Source of the DNA: Chersky-299 sp963749535
GTDB taxonomy: Bacteria; Actinomycetota; Thermoleophilia; RBG-16-64-13
Length of the DNA stretch: 64,000 bases
Reading direction: 5' to 3'
Assembly (NCBI GenBank): GCA_963749535.1
Contig: CAVVNF010000019.1
Span: 124,001-188,000 of the forward strand
Below are positions 9,943 to 20,431 of the stretch, piece after piece. The position numbers were made by a program, and so were the translations under genes. The notes under the pieces are model-generated. The model worked only from the letters and a program-made list of their open reading frames with translations, had not been told where the DNA came from and ran no database searches. Position 1 is the stretch's first letter, and every line of letters begins with the position of its first letter.

Positions 9943-10039
9943 AGCCGCCTCCCGCGCTATCGACCCAAAACCGAGCTTTGCCCGGCCTGTCATTACCGTC
10001 CCGGCAGTGTATCAGATGCCCTGGTCCAAGTCTTCGCTG

Positions 10040-10465
10040 CTACCCTTTGGGCTTTCCGGACGCCCGTGTCTGGGCTTCGGTCCACCGTGCTTCCGTGCGC
10101 TCCGCGAATCCCTGCCGTCTCACGATCACGCGCTGGTGCGTCCCCTTGCCGATGATACCGGCCTCGTCTTCCGCCGAGACCGCAAAGACAAGCGCCCGAC
10201 CATCCACCTCCACAAGGGTGGCCCGAGCCTCCACCCTCATTCCCACCGGCGTGGGCGCCAGATGGGTGATATCGAGCCTGGTCCCCACGGTGGTCAGATC
10301 CGCGGCGATGTCGGGCGCCACGGCCTTCACAGCGGCGTTCTCCATCAGTCGCACCATCACCGGGGTGGCGAGGCCGTTGACACCCTGGGTGCCCTGACTG
10401 TCGGCCGTCATGGTCTGGTCGACTATCACACTCACTCGAGCATTCAGCCCTGGTTCCAGAGCCAC
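10040..10465 (-). CDS. hotdog-fold acyl-CoA thioesterase (FlK-like)
   Basis: This 141-residue protein resembles the fluoroacetyl-CoA-thioesterase-like hotdog family. The T-P-x6-E pattern ATPVMVRLMENAA and the His in THLAPTPVGMRVEA match the catalytic Thr/Glu/His arrangement known for FlK. GTG at 10465 is preceded by GGAGAG seven bases upstream. It follows paaK by 50 nt, so it probably hydrolyses an acyl- or aryl-CoA formed in the same pathway. The true substrate is unknown. Confidence 0.8.
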   Translation of the reverse strand: MALEPGLNARVSVIVDQTMTADSQGTQGVNGLATPVMVRLMENAAVKAVAPDIAADLTTVGTRLDITHLAPTPVGMRVEARATLVEVDGRALVFAVSAEDEAGIIGKGTHQRVIVRRQGFAERTEARWTEAQTRASGKPKG

Positions 10466-10515
10466 GCTTCAACTCTCCTCTATCGTTTTCTTGCGACCAG
10501 ACTGCGCTGCCGAGG

Positions 10516-11838
10516 TCAATCCTGCGCCGGCGGCCTCACGACTCGCTTGTCGATGACTCTCTGCGCCTTGCCGGTGTGTCGAGGCAGAGTCTTCGGCTCG
10601 ACCAACCGGACGCGCACCTTCACACCCAGCTCTTGGCGCAACTGCTCCTCCACATGGTGCTGGAACTCCAACAACTTAGCCATAGCGTCGGGGAAGAAGG
10701 ATGGCTCCACTTCGATCTGCACTTCCATCTGGTCCAGCACGTCTTCGCGGGACACGATTATCTGAAAATGCGGTTCCACCCGCTCGATGTCCATGAGGAC
10801 GGCTTCGACCTGGGATGGGAACACGTTGATCCCGCGGATGACGAGCATGTCGTCGGTCCTCGCGTAGACCTTGGTCATGCGCGCGAACGTCCGCCCACAA
10901 GCACACGGCCGGTAGCTCACACTCGAGAGGTCCCCGGTGCGGTACCGGATCGCCGGCACCGCCTCCTTGGTGAGAGAGGTGAACACCAGTTCCCCCTCTT
11001 TGCCCTCCGGCACCTGTTCGCCGGTTTCCGGATCGATCACTTCCACCAAGAAATGGTCCTCGTTGATGTGCAGCCCGTCTTTCATCTGACACTCGTACGA
11101 GACGCCCGGCCCCATTAGCTCCGACAGCCCGTAGTTGTCGGTGGCCGACATGCCGGTGCGTCGTTCCAGCTCGTCCCGAAGTTGATTGGTCCACGGCTCC
11201 GAGCCGAACAATCCCACTCGCAACCCGATCTCCTCCGGGTCGTACCCAAGATCCGCGGCCGTCTCGACGATGTACATGGCGTACGAAGGTGTGCAGACCA
11301 GCACCGTGGTGCTGAAGTTCCTCATGATCTGGAGCTGTCGCTTCGTGTTGCCGGTAGAGGCAGGGATCACGGTGGCTCCGATGCGCTCAAGACCGGCATG
11401 CATGCCGAAGGCGCCCGTAGTGAGACCGTAGCCGAAGGCTATCTGCGCCACGTCGTGGGAGCGAGCGCCCCCTCCTACCGCTACTCGCGCGCACAGCTCG
11501 GCCCAGGTGTTCAGGTCGCCGCGGGTGTACCCCACCACGACGGGAGTCGACTTGGTGCCCGAGGAGGAATGGATCCGCACGACCTTCTCGAGCGGCACCG
11601 CGAAGAGACCGTATGGATAGGCCGCAGTGTGGTCGGCCTTGGCGCTGAACGGCACCTTCTCCAAGTCATCGAGGGAACGGATATCGCTGGGCTTGAGCTT
11701 CATGGCCGTCCACCGCTCGTGGTGGAAGGGCACGTTGTCGTAGGCCCAACGCAACGTCATCTGCAGACGCTTGAACTGCAGCTCGCGCCGCTCCTCTTTG
11801 CCCATCGTCTCGTATTCGGGGTTCCAGATCTGATTCAT
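10516..11838 (-). CDS. paaK: phenylacetate-CoA ligase family protein
   Basis: The 440-residue AMP-forming ligase activates phenylacetate or a related aryl acid with CoA. The family P-loop HSSSGTKSTPVVVGYT, the YGLSELMGPGVSYEC adenylation motif, YRTGDLSSV and the C-terminal PRHTGKAQRVIDKR with catalytic Lys are present. It overlaps livF by 4 nt, and the liv transporter and ACT protein lie upstream. This context points to use of aromatic amino acids or their acids. Substrate specificity cannot be read from sequence. Confidence 0.9.
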   Translation of the reverse strand: MNQIWNPEYETMGKEERRELQFKRLQMTLRWAYDNVPFHHERWTAMKLKPSDIRSLDDLEKVPFSAKADHTAAYPYGLFAVPLEKVVRIHSSSGTKSTPVVVGYTRGDLNTWAELCARVAVGGGARSHDVAQIAFGYGLTTGAFGMHAGLERIGATVIPASTGNTKRQLQIMRNFSTTVLVCTPSYAMYIVETAADLGYDPEEIGLRVGLFGSEPWTNQLRDELERRTGMSATDNYGLSELMGPGVSYECQMKDGLHINEDHFLVEVIDPETGEQVPEGKEGELVFTSLTKEAVPAIRYRTGDLSSVSYRPCACGRTFARMTKVYARTDDMLVIRGINVFPSQVEAVLMDIERVEPHFQIIVSREDVLDQMEVQIEVEPSFFPDAMAKLLEFQHHVEEQLRQELGVKVRVRLVEPKTLPRHTGKAQRVIDKRVVRPPAQD

Positions 11839-12575
11839 CGTCTCTCCGTCCGCGCTCCTCGGCCGCCTGTGTTCCTCCCGAAGTAGATGGCCTGTACCTC
11901 CGGGTTGTCAAGGAGGGCACCCGCCTTGTCCTCCAGCACTATCTTGCCTCTCTCCATGACCAGACCCCTGTCGGCCAAGCTCAGCGCGATACGTGCGTCC
12001 TGCTCTACCAGAAGCATCGTCAGGCCTTCCTCGTTGAGTGCCTTCAGCCGCGAGAAGATCTCCTTCACCAAGATGGGGGCCAAGCCCATCGAAGGCTCAT
12101 CAAGGAGCAAGAGTTTCGGCTCCGCCATCAGAGCGCGAGCGATCGCCAACATCTGTTGCTCCCCGCCGGACAGAGTACCCGCTTGCTGCTTGCGCCGCTC
12201 CTCCAGCCGGGGAAAGAGATCGAAGACACGCTTCATGTTCGCGGGACCCGACCGCGCTCGCCGACGGGCGTATCCCCCCAGCTGAAGGTTCTCCTCCACC
12301 GACAGCGGTCCGAACAGCTGACGACCCTCGGGGATCTGCACCACTCCGCGGCGAACGATGCCCTCGACGCTTGTCCCGTCAAGCCGCGCACCGTCGAACT
12401 CGATGGAGCCCTCCGATAAGTCCACCATTCCCGAGATGGCTTTGAGCAGCGTGCTCTTTCCTGAGCCGTTGGCTCCGATAAGGGTAACGATCTCGCCCTC
12501 GCCTACGGTCAGTTCAAGCCCGTGCAGGACCTCGATCCTCCCGTAGCTCACGCGGACGCCGCTCAAAGCCAGCAT
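11835..12575 (-). CDS. livF: branched-chain/aromatic amino acid ABC transporter ATP-binding protein LivF
   Basis: This 246-residue ATPase energises the HAAT-type importer. It shows Walker A LIGANGSGKSTLL, the LivF-typical IPEGRQLFGPLSVEENL, signature LSGGEQQMLAIARAL, and Walker B LLLLDEPSMGLAP. It is followed by paaK with an ATGA overlap. ATG at 12575 is 13 nt after the repaired stop of the substrate-binding gene, with GGGAG upstream. Confidence 0.94.
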   Translation of the reverse strand: MLALSGVRVSYGRIEVLHGLELTVGEGEIVTLIGANGSGKSTLLKAISGMVDLSEGSIEFDGARLDGTSVEGIVRRGVVQIPEGRQLFGPLSVEENLQLGGYARRRARSGPANMKRVFDLFPRLEERRKQQAGTLSGGEQQMLAIARALMAEPKLLLLDEPSMGLAPILVKEIFSRLKALNEEGLTMLLVEQDARIALSLADRGLVMERGKIVLEDKAGALLDNPEVQAIYFGRNTGGRGARTERR

Positions 12576-12588
12576 CGGTTCTCCCGGT

Positions 12589-13838
12589 CTACGGAGCCAG
12601 GACCCACTTGCCCTCCCTGGATCTTGACCATGATCATGTCGCTCGTCACCAGTCCGTCGTGGTTGGTCTTGGAGTAGTTGAAGATGCCGTTGGTGCCGGC
12701 AAAGCCTTGAGTCGAGTTGAGCGCGCCCTGGATAGCCGCAGGGTCGGTGCTACCAGCCTTTTGGATCGCGTTGACCAACAGGGTGATGGCATCGTAGGCG
12801 TGCCCGGCAAACGTGTTCGGAGGTTGGCCGAAGGTGGAGCTGAACTCCTTGATGAAATTGTCCACGACGGTCTTCTGCCTCGGGATCCGTGATGGAGCTG
12901 GGCACGAGCAGCTTGCCCGCGGGAAGGACGACCCCTTCCGCAGCAGAGCCGGCCAGCGTGATGAAGGTCTGGTTGGCTATCCCGTGGCTACCGACGTACG
13001 GGATGGTCATGCCGAGTTGCTTCATATTCTTGGCCGCAAGCGCCGGACCAGGGTTGGTGCCCCACACTATGATCGCATCGGGATTGTCGCCCCGGATCTT
13101 GGTCAGTTGGGCAGTAAGGTCGGTGTCGGCGGTCTTGTAGGACTCGTTGCCTACCACCTCGAGACCATACGTCGCCGCCGTCTTCACAATGACATCCGCC
13201 CCGGACGACCCGAACGCGTTCTCGTCGTGGAGAATCGCGATCTTCTTGACTTTCATTTTCTGGGATACGTACGTCAGCGTGCACGCCACCGCCACCGAAT
13301 CCTTGGCCGGGGTGCGCCATATCCAGTCGCTCGGCGCCTGATCGGTGATCTCGTCGGCCGCCGCGATCGCCATCTGCGGCAGTCCCTTCTTCTCTGTGAT
13401 CTGCTTCACGGCGAGAGTGGACGGAGAAGACGTGGCCGCTATGATGGCCACGGCCTTGTCTTGGCCGATGAGCTGGTTCGCGGCCGTCACGGCTTCGTTC
13501 GGGTCACTCTTGTCATCCAGTGTGACGATCTTCAGCGGCCGCCCCAGAACCCCATCGGAGCCATTGATAAGGTCCTGCATCATCTTCAACGTGTCCCGTT
13601 CCTGCTCGCCCAACGCAGCCGCCGGACCCGTCGTGGACACGATGGCACCGATCACCACGGGATCACCCGTCGGCGTAGCGCCGGTGCTACTCGAGCCACC
13701 AGCGGTCGTGCCCGGTGCAGCCGTGGTGGGAGTCGAACCGCCGCAGCCGGCGGCGATCAACGCCATCGCTATCAACGCCACGACGACCAGACCGACCAGA
13801 CACACCGATCCCAACTTCTTCAGCTTGCCGCTTTCCAT
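12589..13838 (-). CDS. livK: amino acid ABC transporter substrate-binding lipoprotein (LivJ/LivK type; two frame breaks)
   Basis: This periplasmic-binding-type protein captures the ligand for the liv transporter. The N-terminus is a lipoprotein signal ending ALIAAGCGG, followed by a Thr/Gly-rich linker and the Leu/Ile/Val-binding fold (VVIGAIVSTTGPAAALGEQE). The frame is lost at about 12875-12885, where dropping one A gives DPEAETVVDNFIKEF. It is lost again at about 12606-12616, where dropping one base turns the tail into the family-typical IQGGQWVLAP and a TAG at 12591-12589. Ligand identity is unknown; context suggests a branched-chain or aromatic amino acid. Confidence 0.88.
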
Positions 13839-13914
13839 CCGGTGCTTCCCCTTGCCGCGTTCGTACGTTCACTCTGATACTCGCTAACGTGTCCAGGCCG
13901 TCCCCATGCGGCCG

Positions 13915-14679
13915 TCAGACCAACTCTTCGCCCAGATACGCCTTGATGACCTCCTCGTTGTCCTGGATGAGGAGCGGCGGTCCCTCGGCTATCTTCCTGC
14001 CGTAGTCTAAGACCACGACTTCGTCCGACACGTCCATCACGAAGGTCATGTTGTGTTCCACAAGGAGAACGGTCACTCCCTCGGAACGGATGCTTCTCAC
14101 AGTATCCCCCAAACGCGCCGTCTCTTCGTCGTTAAGTCCTGCAGCAGGCTCGTCCAGCAGCAGAAGCCGCGGCTCCGACGCGAGCGCCCGCGCCATCTCC
14201 AGCAAGTGCCGCTCGCCCATGGGCAGGTTCCCGGCCGTCTCCTCCGCCTTGTGGTCCAACCCCACGCGATGCAAGGCCTCGAGGGCCGCTCGTGCCGTGG
14301 CCTTCTCCTCCCGCCGGTGCCGCGGCAGAGTCAAAACCGCCGAGAGGACCCCGGCGCGAGTCCGAGAGTAGCGGCCCACCTCGACGTTTTCCAGTAGGGT
14401 CATGTCGTCGAACATAAGGCTCTGCTGGAAGGTTCGTCCCACACCCATGCGGCAGATCTGGTGGGGGGATCGACCGCTCACGTTCACGTCGTCAAGATAC
14501 ACGTGCCCTTGGGTCGGCCTGTAGGCGCCCGAAACGATGTTGAAAAGGGTGGTCTTCCCAGCCCCGTTCGGTCCGATCAAAGCCTTGATCTGGCGATCGT
14601 GCACCGAGAAGGTGACATCTTTGAGAGCGTCGAGCCCACCGAAGCGCTTTGAGACTCTGTCAAGCTTCAGAAGAGGCAT
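13915..14679 (-). CDS. livG: branched-chain/aromatic amino acid ABC transporter ATP-binding protein LivG
   Basis: The 254-residue LivG ATPase pairs with LivF. It has Walker A LIGPNGAGKTTLFN, the LivG marker GVGRTFQQSLMFDDMTLLENV, a degenerate signature NLPMGERHLLEMARALA, Walker B LLLLDEPAAGLNDEE and the C-terminal VVVLDYGRKIAEGPP segment. It starts 8 nt after livM stops, within one operon. Confidence 0.94.
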   Translation of the reverse strand: MPLLKLDRVSKRFGGLDALKDVTFSVHDRQIKALIGPNGAGKTTLFNIVSGAYRPTQGHVYLDDVNVSGRSPHQICRMGVGRTFQQSLMFDDMTLLENVEVGRYSRTRAGVLSAVLTLPRHRREEKATARAALEALHRVGLDHKAEETAGNLPMGERHLLEMARALASEPRLLLLDEPAAGLNDEETARLGDTVRSIRSEGVTVLLVEHNMTFVMDVSDEVVVLDYGRKIAEGPPLLIQDNEEVIKAYLGEELV

Positions 14680-14686
14680 GGGCGGC

Positions 14687-15686
14687 CTAGTCCTCTCCGC
14701 CGGTCTCAGGCGGTGCCGCTTTCTGTGTTCCCCGGAACAACCGCCGGCTCGACCACGACCACAGGTCGCCGGTCCTCCCCTGCCAGAAGACCATGATCGC
14801 GACCAGCAGGATCCCGAAAATGAGGTTGGTGACGTCGCCGTTCACTCGCTTGAGTATCTCAGGCAATACCACGATGACGGCCGTCCCCCACAAGGCGCCC
14901 CAGATAGTGCCGAGGCCGCCGATCACCACGCCGGTGATGAGGATGATCGAAAAGGTGATCGTGTAGCTGTCTGGGCTTATGTAGTGGACGTAGAAGGCAT
15001 CAAAACTTCCGGCGATGCTCGCGAACATGGCTGCCAGCATGAACACCTGCACCTTGCGGTACGAGGTGTCCACGCCCAGCGATTCGGCGGCCGGCTCCGA
15101 CCGCCTGAGCGCCCGCAATGACCTCCCCACTCGGGACCGGGACAGATTGAGCGCGAACCGCAGCATCAGCAGCGCGACGCCCCAGACAAGCAGATGATAG
15201 GCCTTGGGGGTGGTCAGATCTAAGCCGCCGATGCTCAAAGACGGGATGCCGGTGATCCCGTCGGTACCCTTGGTGAGCCCCTTGAGTTGCACGATCAAGT
15301 ATGTAGATGATCTCGTTCACTCCCAAGGTAGCCATAGCGAGGTAGTAGCCCTTGAGCTTGAGCGCGGGAATCCCCACCAACCCGGCGATGGCCACCGCCA
15401 GAACCGCGGCCAGAGCCATGGCCAGCCAGGGGTTGAAGCCGAGACGAGTGGTCAGGATGGCCGCGCCGTACGCTCCGATGCCCACGAACGCCGCTTGGCC
15501 CAGTGATATCTGTCCGGCCTGTCCCAGCAGCAGACTCAGTCCGAGCGCCATCATGAACCGGCTCCCCATGAAAGCGAGCACGCTCAGGTAGTAGGTGTTG
15601 CTCAGGTAGAGCGGGATGGTCATCACCAGCACCGCGAAGATGAGATACCAGGCGTGACGCCGGGCAAAAGCGAGGGCCGGGCTCAT
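14687..15686 (-). CDS. livM: branched-chain/aromatic amino acid ABC transporter permease LivM (one frame break)
   Basis: LivM is one of the two membrane permeases. The first part (15686 down to about 15300) has several hydrophobic helices and the LivM motif SLLLGQAGQISLGQAAFVGIGAY. After a one-base break at about 15296-15306 the second part continues with LKGLTKGTDGITGIP and the conserved EAA-like loop ESLGVDTSYRKVQVFMLAA. It overlaps livH by 4 nt and precedes livG. Removing one base restores an uninterrupted permease of about 330 residues. Confidence 0.9.
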
Positions 15687-16561
15687 TGCCTGTCCACCAC
15701 CCGCGCGCCCAAGAGTCCGACCGGGCGGATGAAGAGCACTAGCAACAAGACGACAAAGGCTATGGCGTCCTTGTAGCCGGCGGACACGACTCCCACGCCC
15801 AGGGCTTCCAGAAGCCCGAGTAGGAATCCGCCAAGCACCGCGCCGAGAGGATTACCGAGGCCCCCGAGTGTCGCGGCCGCGAAACCCTTGAGTCCGAGCA
15901 ATGCACCGGATGAGTAGCTCATGAAGCTGATGGGCGTGATCATGACCCCAGCCGCAGCCGAGATGGCGCCGCTCAGAGCGAAACTGAACAGTACCACCCT
16001 GCGATACGAGATGCCGTGAAGACGAGCCGCCGTCGGGTTCACCGCGCAGGCCCTGACCGCTTTGCCGAAGAGGCTGCGCCGGTAGAAGAACTGCAGGGCG
16101 ATCACGATGACGACGGTGACGCCCACCACCCACAGGGTCTGTGGCACGATCGTGGCACCGGCGACCCTTATCGGCGTATCACCGGTGAAAGGCGGCAGAG
16201 TCTTGGCGTCTCGGCCCCAGATGAGCATCGCCGCGGCCTCGAGGACGAACGAGACCCCCACTGTGGCGATGATCTGCGCGATCACGCCTTTGCCCATCAG
16301 AGGCCTGATCGCCGACTGCTCGAACGCGATACTCACTATCACCACTGTGGCTACCGCCCCGACAAAGCAGACAGCGAGCGGCAGACCTAGGCTGTGCAAC
16401 CCGACCGCCATCATGCCGCCCAGCATCACCAGTTGTCCTTGGGCGAAGTTGATGATGTCCGTGGCGTTGTAGACGAGGGTGAAGCCCAGCGCCGTCAGTG
16501 CGTACACACTCCCACTCGTGATGCCGCTGAAGACGTACTGGAGAAACTGCGCGAAGCTCAC
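15683..16561 (-). CDS. livH: branched-chain/aromatic amino acid ABC transporter permease LivH
   Basis: This 292-residue integral membrane protein has about eight hydrophobic segments and the LivH hallmarks SGITSGSVYALTALGFTLVYN, INFAQGQLVMLGG and GLKGFAAATLGGLGNPLGAVLGG. GTG at 16561 gives the family-typical N-terminus, though its ribosome site is weak; the frame is open back to 16690. It is the first transporter gene after the ACT gene. Confidence 0.92.
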   Translation of the reverse strand: MSFAQFLQYVFSGITSGSVYALTALGFTLVYNATDIINFAQGQLVMLGGMMAVGLHSLGLPLAVCFVGAVATVVIVSIAFEQSAIRPLMGKGVIAQIIATVGVSFVLEAAAMLIWGRDAKTLPPFTGDTPIRVAGATIVPQTLWVVGVTVVIVIALQFFYRRSLFGKAVRACAVNPTAARLHGISYRRVVLFSFALSGAISAAAGVMITPISFMSYSSGALLGLKGFAAATLGGLGNPLGAVLGGFLLGLLEALGVGVVSAGYKDAIAFVVLLLVLFIRPVGLLGARVVDRQ

Positions 16562-16693
16562 GGTAGCGCTGTGACTCCGCACCGGTGATGCTGCCGGCGC
16601 GGATTCAGGAAGCGACCTGAGCGCACAAATGCTTGAGTAGACATGCCCATCGCGCCGGCACCGAGGTCGTCTGGCCGTCATCGAGGTCACGAG

Positions 16694-17102
16694 CTAGCCG
16701 AGGTCCCGCTCACTCAGCAGACTGAAGCCATTCTCTTGCAGCAGACGCTCGAGACGACTCGATCTCGTCTGTCTTGAGTATCAGCGAGTATCCGGCGCCC
16801 AGATACATGTACTCGATATTGAGACGAGAGTTGGAGACCAGACGTGCCACGGATGCCAGGGACCCGGGCGTGTGCGGTATCTGCGCACACGCCACCGGAT
16901 GCACAGCTACCGCGAATCTCTGAGCCTCCAGCATCTCGGTGGCCTTGTCCGGGTCGCCCAGAATGAGGCGCAAGATGCCGTAGTCCGTGGTGTCCGCAAG
17001 AGCGAAGGCGATGATGTTCACCCCACCGTCCGCAAGCGTGCCGACCACATCGGCGATCCGGCCAGACTTGTTTTCGACGAACACGGAGAGCTGGCGTATG
17101 CT
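16694..17102 (-). CDS. tandem ACT-domain protein (one frame break)
   Basis: Two ACT domains (about residues 3-65 and 70-135) form a small amino-acid-binding regulatory protein. It begins IRQLSVFVENKSGRIADVVG and the second half has HTPGSLASVARLVSN. GTG at 17102 has GGGGGA upstream. At about 16755-16763 removal of one T changes the tail to RLERLLQENGFSLL and moves the stop to 16694, matching the usual C-terminus of this family. Such genes often sit beside phenylacetate-CoA ligase and liv genes in amino-acid fermenters, consistent with the downstream cluster. Confidence 0.82.
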
Positions 17103-17296
17103 CACGGGGTCCCCCAACGATGCGTGCAACGAACGTGTTCCCCGGCTCCACCGGGGCAGATGGAGGCTATTCTATCGTCAGGGCGGGTGAGGACACAAAC
17201 CGCTTGTAAGGTACGCGGGTCCGACGGCGGGGCGCAGTGCCAGAAGCCGGCTTCGGACGATGTTCCTTCTACGAGCCGACTGGGAAGGACGTGCCA

Positions 17297-19025
17297 ATGG
17301 ACGCGGGGCAGACAACACGCTATGAATGCCGAAGGGTCGCCCTGGGCCAGCAACGCCCGAGCCTGCTCCTCAAGGGCGGCAAGGTCTTCTCGCCCTTCAC
17401 GGGCGAGTTCTATACGGCGGACGTAGCCATCTGCGGGCGTTTGATCGCTGGGGTGGGCGATTATCCGGCTGCAGGGAGCATGGTGATCGACGCATCGGGC
17501 TCGTTCATCATCCCCGGCTTGTTCGATGCCCATGTCCATCCCGAGACCTCCCTTCTGTCGCCTCCCCGTTTCGCGCAGGCGCTGGTCAGCCACGGCGTAA
17601 CGACGGTCATTGCCGAGCCCCACGAGATCACGAACATCTTGGGAGCAGCCGGGATAGAGTTCTACTTGTCGGCGCGCTCCGAACTCCCGCTGGACCTCAG
17701 GGTGATGGTCCCCTCCTGTGTGCCGGCTTCTCCTTTCGAGAAGGCGGTGGGCCGGCTCCGGCGGAGAGAAGTGGCCGCTTTCCTCAGGCGCCGCGGGGTG
17801 CAAGGGCTTGGCGAAGCGATGGACTACCTGGGACTCGTCCACGGCGCCGCCACCGGGCTCACGGTAGAGACTGCCCAGGGCCGGGTGATCGACGGGCACG
17901 CGCCCGACCTCAGCGGCCGCGAGCTTGCCGCATACATGCTCGCCGGGCCGCTCACCGATCACGAGACTTCTGATCCGGCCCTTCTCCTCGAACGGCGGCG
18001 GCTGGGGATGTGGCTCCTGGCACGAGAAGGCTCCGCCGCCCGTGACCTCGACCGGACCATACCCTTCCTCGTGGAGTACGGCACCGAACGCACCGCGCTC
18101 TGCACCGACGACCGGCACGCGGCCACCCTCGCGGAAGGGCATCACATCGACGGGATGGTGGCGCGTCTGGCCGCCGGCGGCGTGCCGCTGGCCATGGCGC
18201 TCCGCGCGGCCACTATCAATCCGGCGACTCTCTATCGCCTGTTCGGCCGTGGCGCGGTGTCTCCCGGACTGCGAGCCGACCTGCTGCTCGTCAAAGACCC
18301 AGCCTTCCCCCACCCGGACATGGTGATCTTCGCTGGAAAGTTGGTGCTTAGGGACGGCGCCCTCGCCGACTCGCTCCCGCCTTCTCCGCCGCTCGATTCG
18401 CCGCCCTTCTACCTCGGCGGCCACCCGACCCGAGGATCTGGCCCCGCCCGCCGGCCCAGGCTCGCACCGGGCGCGCGCCATCCATCTCCTGCCGGGAGCG
18501 ATCGTCACCGACGAACGGATGGTGGACGTCCAGGCCGCCGGCGGCTACCTTCACGCCGACCCCGAGAAGGATGTCTGCTTAGTCGCGGTGATGGAGCGGC
18601 GCGCGCGGACCGGGGAGATCGGGACTGGACTCATCAGCGGGCTCGGGCTTCGCCGCGGAGCCATCGCCACCACCGTCGCTCATGACGCTCACCATCTCCT
18701 CGTCGCAGGAGTCGACCCGGCGGACATGCTCGCGGCCGCCCAAGCCCTGGCGGCCGCCGGGGGCGGGCTGGCCGTCGCCTGCGGGCCGTCGCTGCGGCTG
18801 CTTCCCCTGCCACTAGTGGGACTCATGACGGACTTGCCCGCGGAAACGGTGGGAGCTGAGCTTAGATCGTTGCAGAAAGCCGCAGCGGAGCTAGGGGTAC
18901 AGCTCGACGAACCCTTCATGGCCATGAGCTTCGCCACTCTTAGCGTGATCCCACGCCTCAGGATCACCCTTGGCGGGCTGCTGGACGTGCTGGAGCAGAG
19001 ATTGGTGCCGACGGTCGTCGGCTAA
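17297..19025 (+). CDS. ade: adenine deaminase (one frame break)
   Basis: Adenine deaminase converts adenine to hypoxanthine in purine salvage. The amidohydrolase metal site DAHVHPETSLLSP, AEPHEITNILG and TDDRHAATLAEGHHIDGM are in the first frame. The C-terminal domain (VAHDAHHLLVAGVDPADM, LPLPLVGLMTD and FMAMSFATLSVIP) is in the next frame from about 18420-18519, one extra base apart. ATG at 17297 has AAGGA seven bases upstream. It is one of the few plus-strand genes and is divergent from the ACT/liv operon. Confidence 0.9.
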
Positions 19026-19044
19026 ACGCCCGGCTTCCCCGACC

Positions 19045-20286
19045 TTACTGCGGGCTGAGCGCGGCCTTGGTGTACTTGACGCCGGCGTTCCAGAGGATCC
19101 ATTCGTCGATGCCCTGGTCTTCAACGGCCTTTATCTGCGCCTTGACTTGCGCTACGCCATAGGCTGGTTTGCCCAGGGTGAAATCCTGCAGCCAAGGCCG
19201 CACCATCGCCCCGGTGCCCGCCAGACGTTTCAAGGCGTCCTTCATGGCGTCGCTCACGATGGTGTACGGCTGCGAATTGGGCAGAGCGATGCCGTACGAG
19301 CCTGCGTAGTAGTGCGACGGATAGACCATCGGGCATACGATATCCACATTGGCGGCGACCTTCTCGATCTTCTGGCCGATGCCCATGTCGTCGTTCACGT
19401 GCACCGTGAGCCCGAACACGTCCGCCGACACCCATACGCCGAGTTTCTCGAGCCGCGCGCGCGCATAGGCAAGGAAGCCGGCGATAGCGTCTTCCTTGCT
19501 CGAGTCCGCCCCCGGGTAGACAGCGTCGGAGATCTTGCCGTCACTGGGGAAACGGACGTAGTCGAACTGGATCTCTTGAAAGCCATGACGGGCCGCGTCC
19601 TCCCCAAGCTCGGTCAAGTACTCCCAAACCTGGCGGTTGTAGGGGTTCGTGTACATGGACCCCTTGTTGTCCTTCCAGTTGAGCCCGGTCGACTTGCTCT
19701 TGACGGCGAGCGCGGGCATCTTCTTCGCCAAGAGCGGGTCCTGGAAGCACACAATACGCGCGATGGGCTTGATGTTGTGCTGCCGAAGAGTAGCAATCAA
19801 GGCGTCGATGTCCGGGATCCGCGTGGAGTCGAGACCGAGCTGCTTCGCGAGGGGTACGTCCGCATCGTAAGAGACGTACCCGGTGGCGTCCTTCACATCG
19901 ATGACGAAGCTGTTGATCTCGGTCTGGTCGGCAAGCGCGAGCATGCTGGTCATGTACTTGCTGGAACCGGCGGCGTAACTGGTGATGTAGACGCCCTTCA
20001 CCGGCACGTATGAGGCATCCCGAAATGCCAGCAGGTCGACGGATGGCGTGAAGTTGTAATCACTTTGGCTGGGAAGAGAAGCCGCCAGCGCCTGGCTGCC
20101 GGATTTGTCGCTTCCGGGTACACCGCCGCCCGCGATCCAACTGCCAAGGGACCACAGCAAGAAGAAGCCGGCGGCGAAAACCACCAAGCCGGCGACCCCG
20201 ATGACCAACACGCCCCTGCCTTGTGCCCTGCGCCTGCGGCGGGACGGAGTCTGCCGAGAGCCCCCGGTGGAAACAACGTGCGCCAT
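19045..20286 (-). CDS. membrane-anchored DUF4015 putative glycoside hydrolase
   Basis: The 413-residue protein has an Arg-rich cytoplasmic N-terminus, one membrane helix (about residues 25-48) and an extracellular TIM-barrel-like domain. VKGVYITSYAAGSSKYM, FVIDVKDATGYVSYD, EIQFDYVRFPSDG and IVCPMVYPSHYYAGSYG match the DUF4015 putative glycosidase family. A role in cleaving cell-wall or extracellular glycan is inferred; no member-specific substrate can be assigned. It converges on ade and is divergent from the polysaccharide deacetylase gene. Confidence 0.8.
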   Translation of the reverse strand: MAHVVSTGGSRQTPSRRRRRAQGRGVLVIGVAGLVVFAAGFFLLWSLGSWIAGGGVPGSDKSGSQALAASLPSQSDYNFTPSVDLLAFRDASYVPVKGVYITSYAAGSSKYMTSMLALADQTEINSFVIDVKDATGYVSYDADVPLAKQLGLDSTRIPDIDALIATLRQHNIKPIARIVCFQDPLLAKKMPALAVKSKSTGLNWKDNKGSMYTNPYNRQVWEYLTELGEDAARHGFQEIQFDYVRFPSDGKISDAVYPGADSSKEDAIAGFLAYARARLEKLGVWVSADVFGLTVHVNDDMGIGQKIEKVAANVDIVCPMVYPSHYYAGSYGIALPNSQPYTIVSDAMKDALKRLAGTGAMVRPWLQDFTLGKPAYGVAQVKAQIKAVEDQGIDEWILWNAGVKYTKAALSPQ

Positions 20287-20431
20287 GGTGGAGGTATTCT
20301 AACAGAGGCCAACGTCCAGTGCAGCGAGCTAGAGTTTCGCCAGCGGAGCCGGGCTTTCCTCAGCGAGACTGCGGCTTCCTCACCGGAGCCGGGGCCTCCG
20401 CGCTCACACCTATCTGATAAACTCTCGCCTC

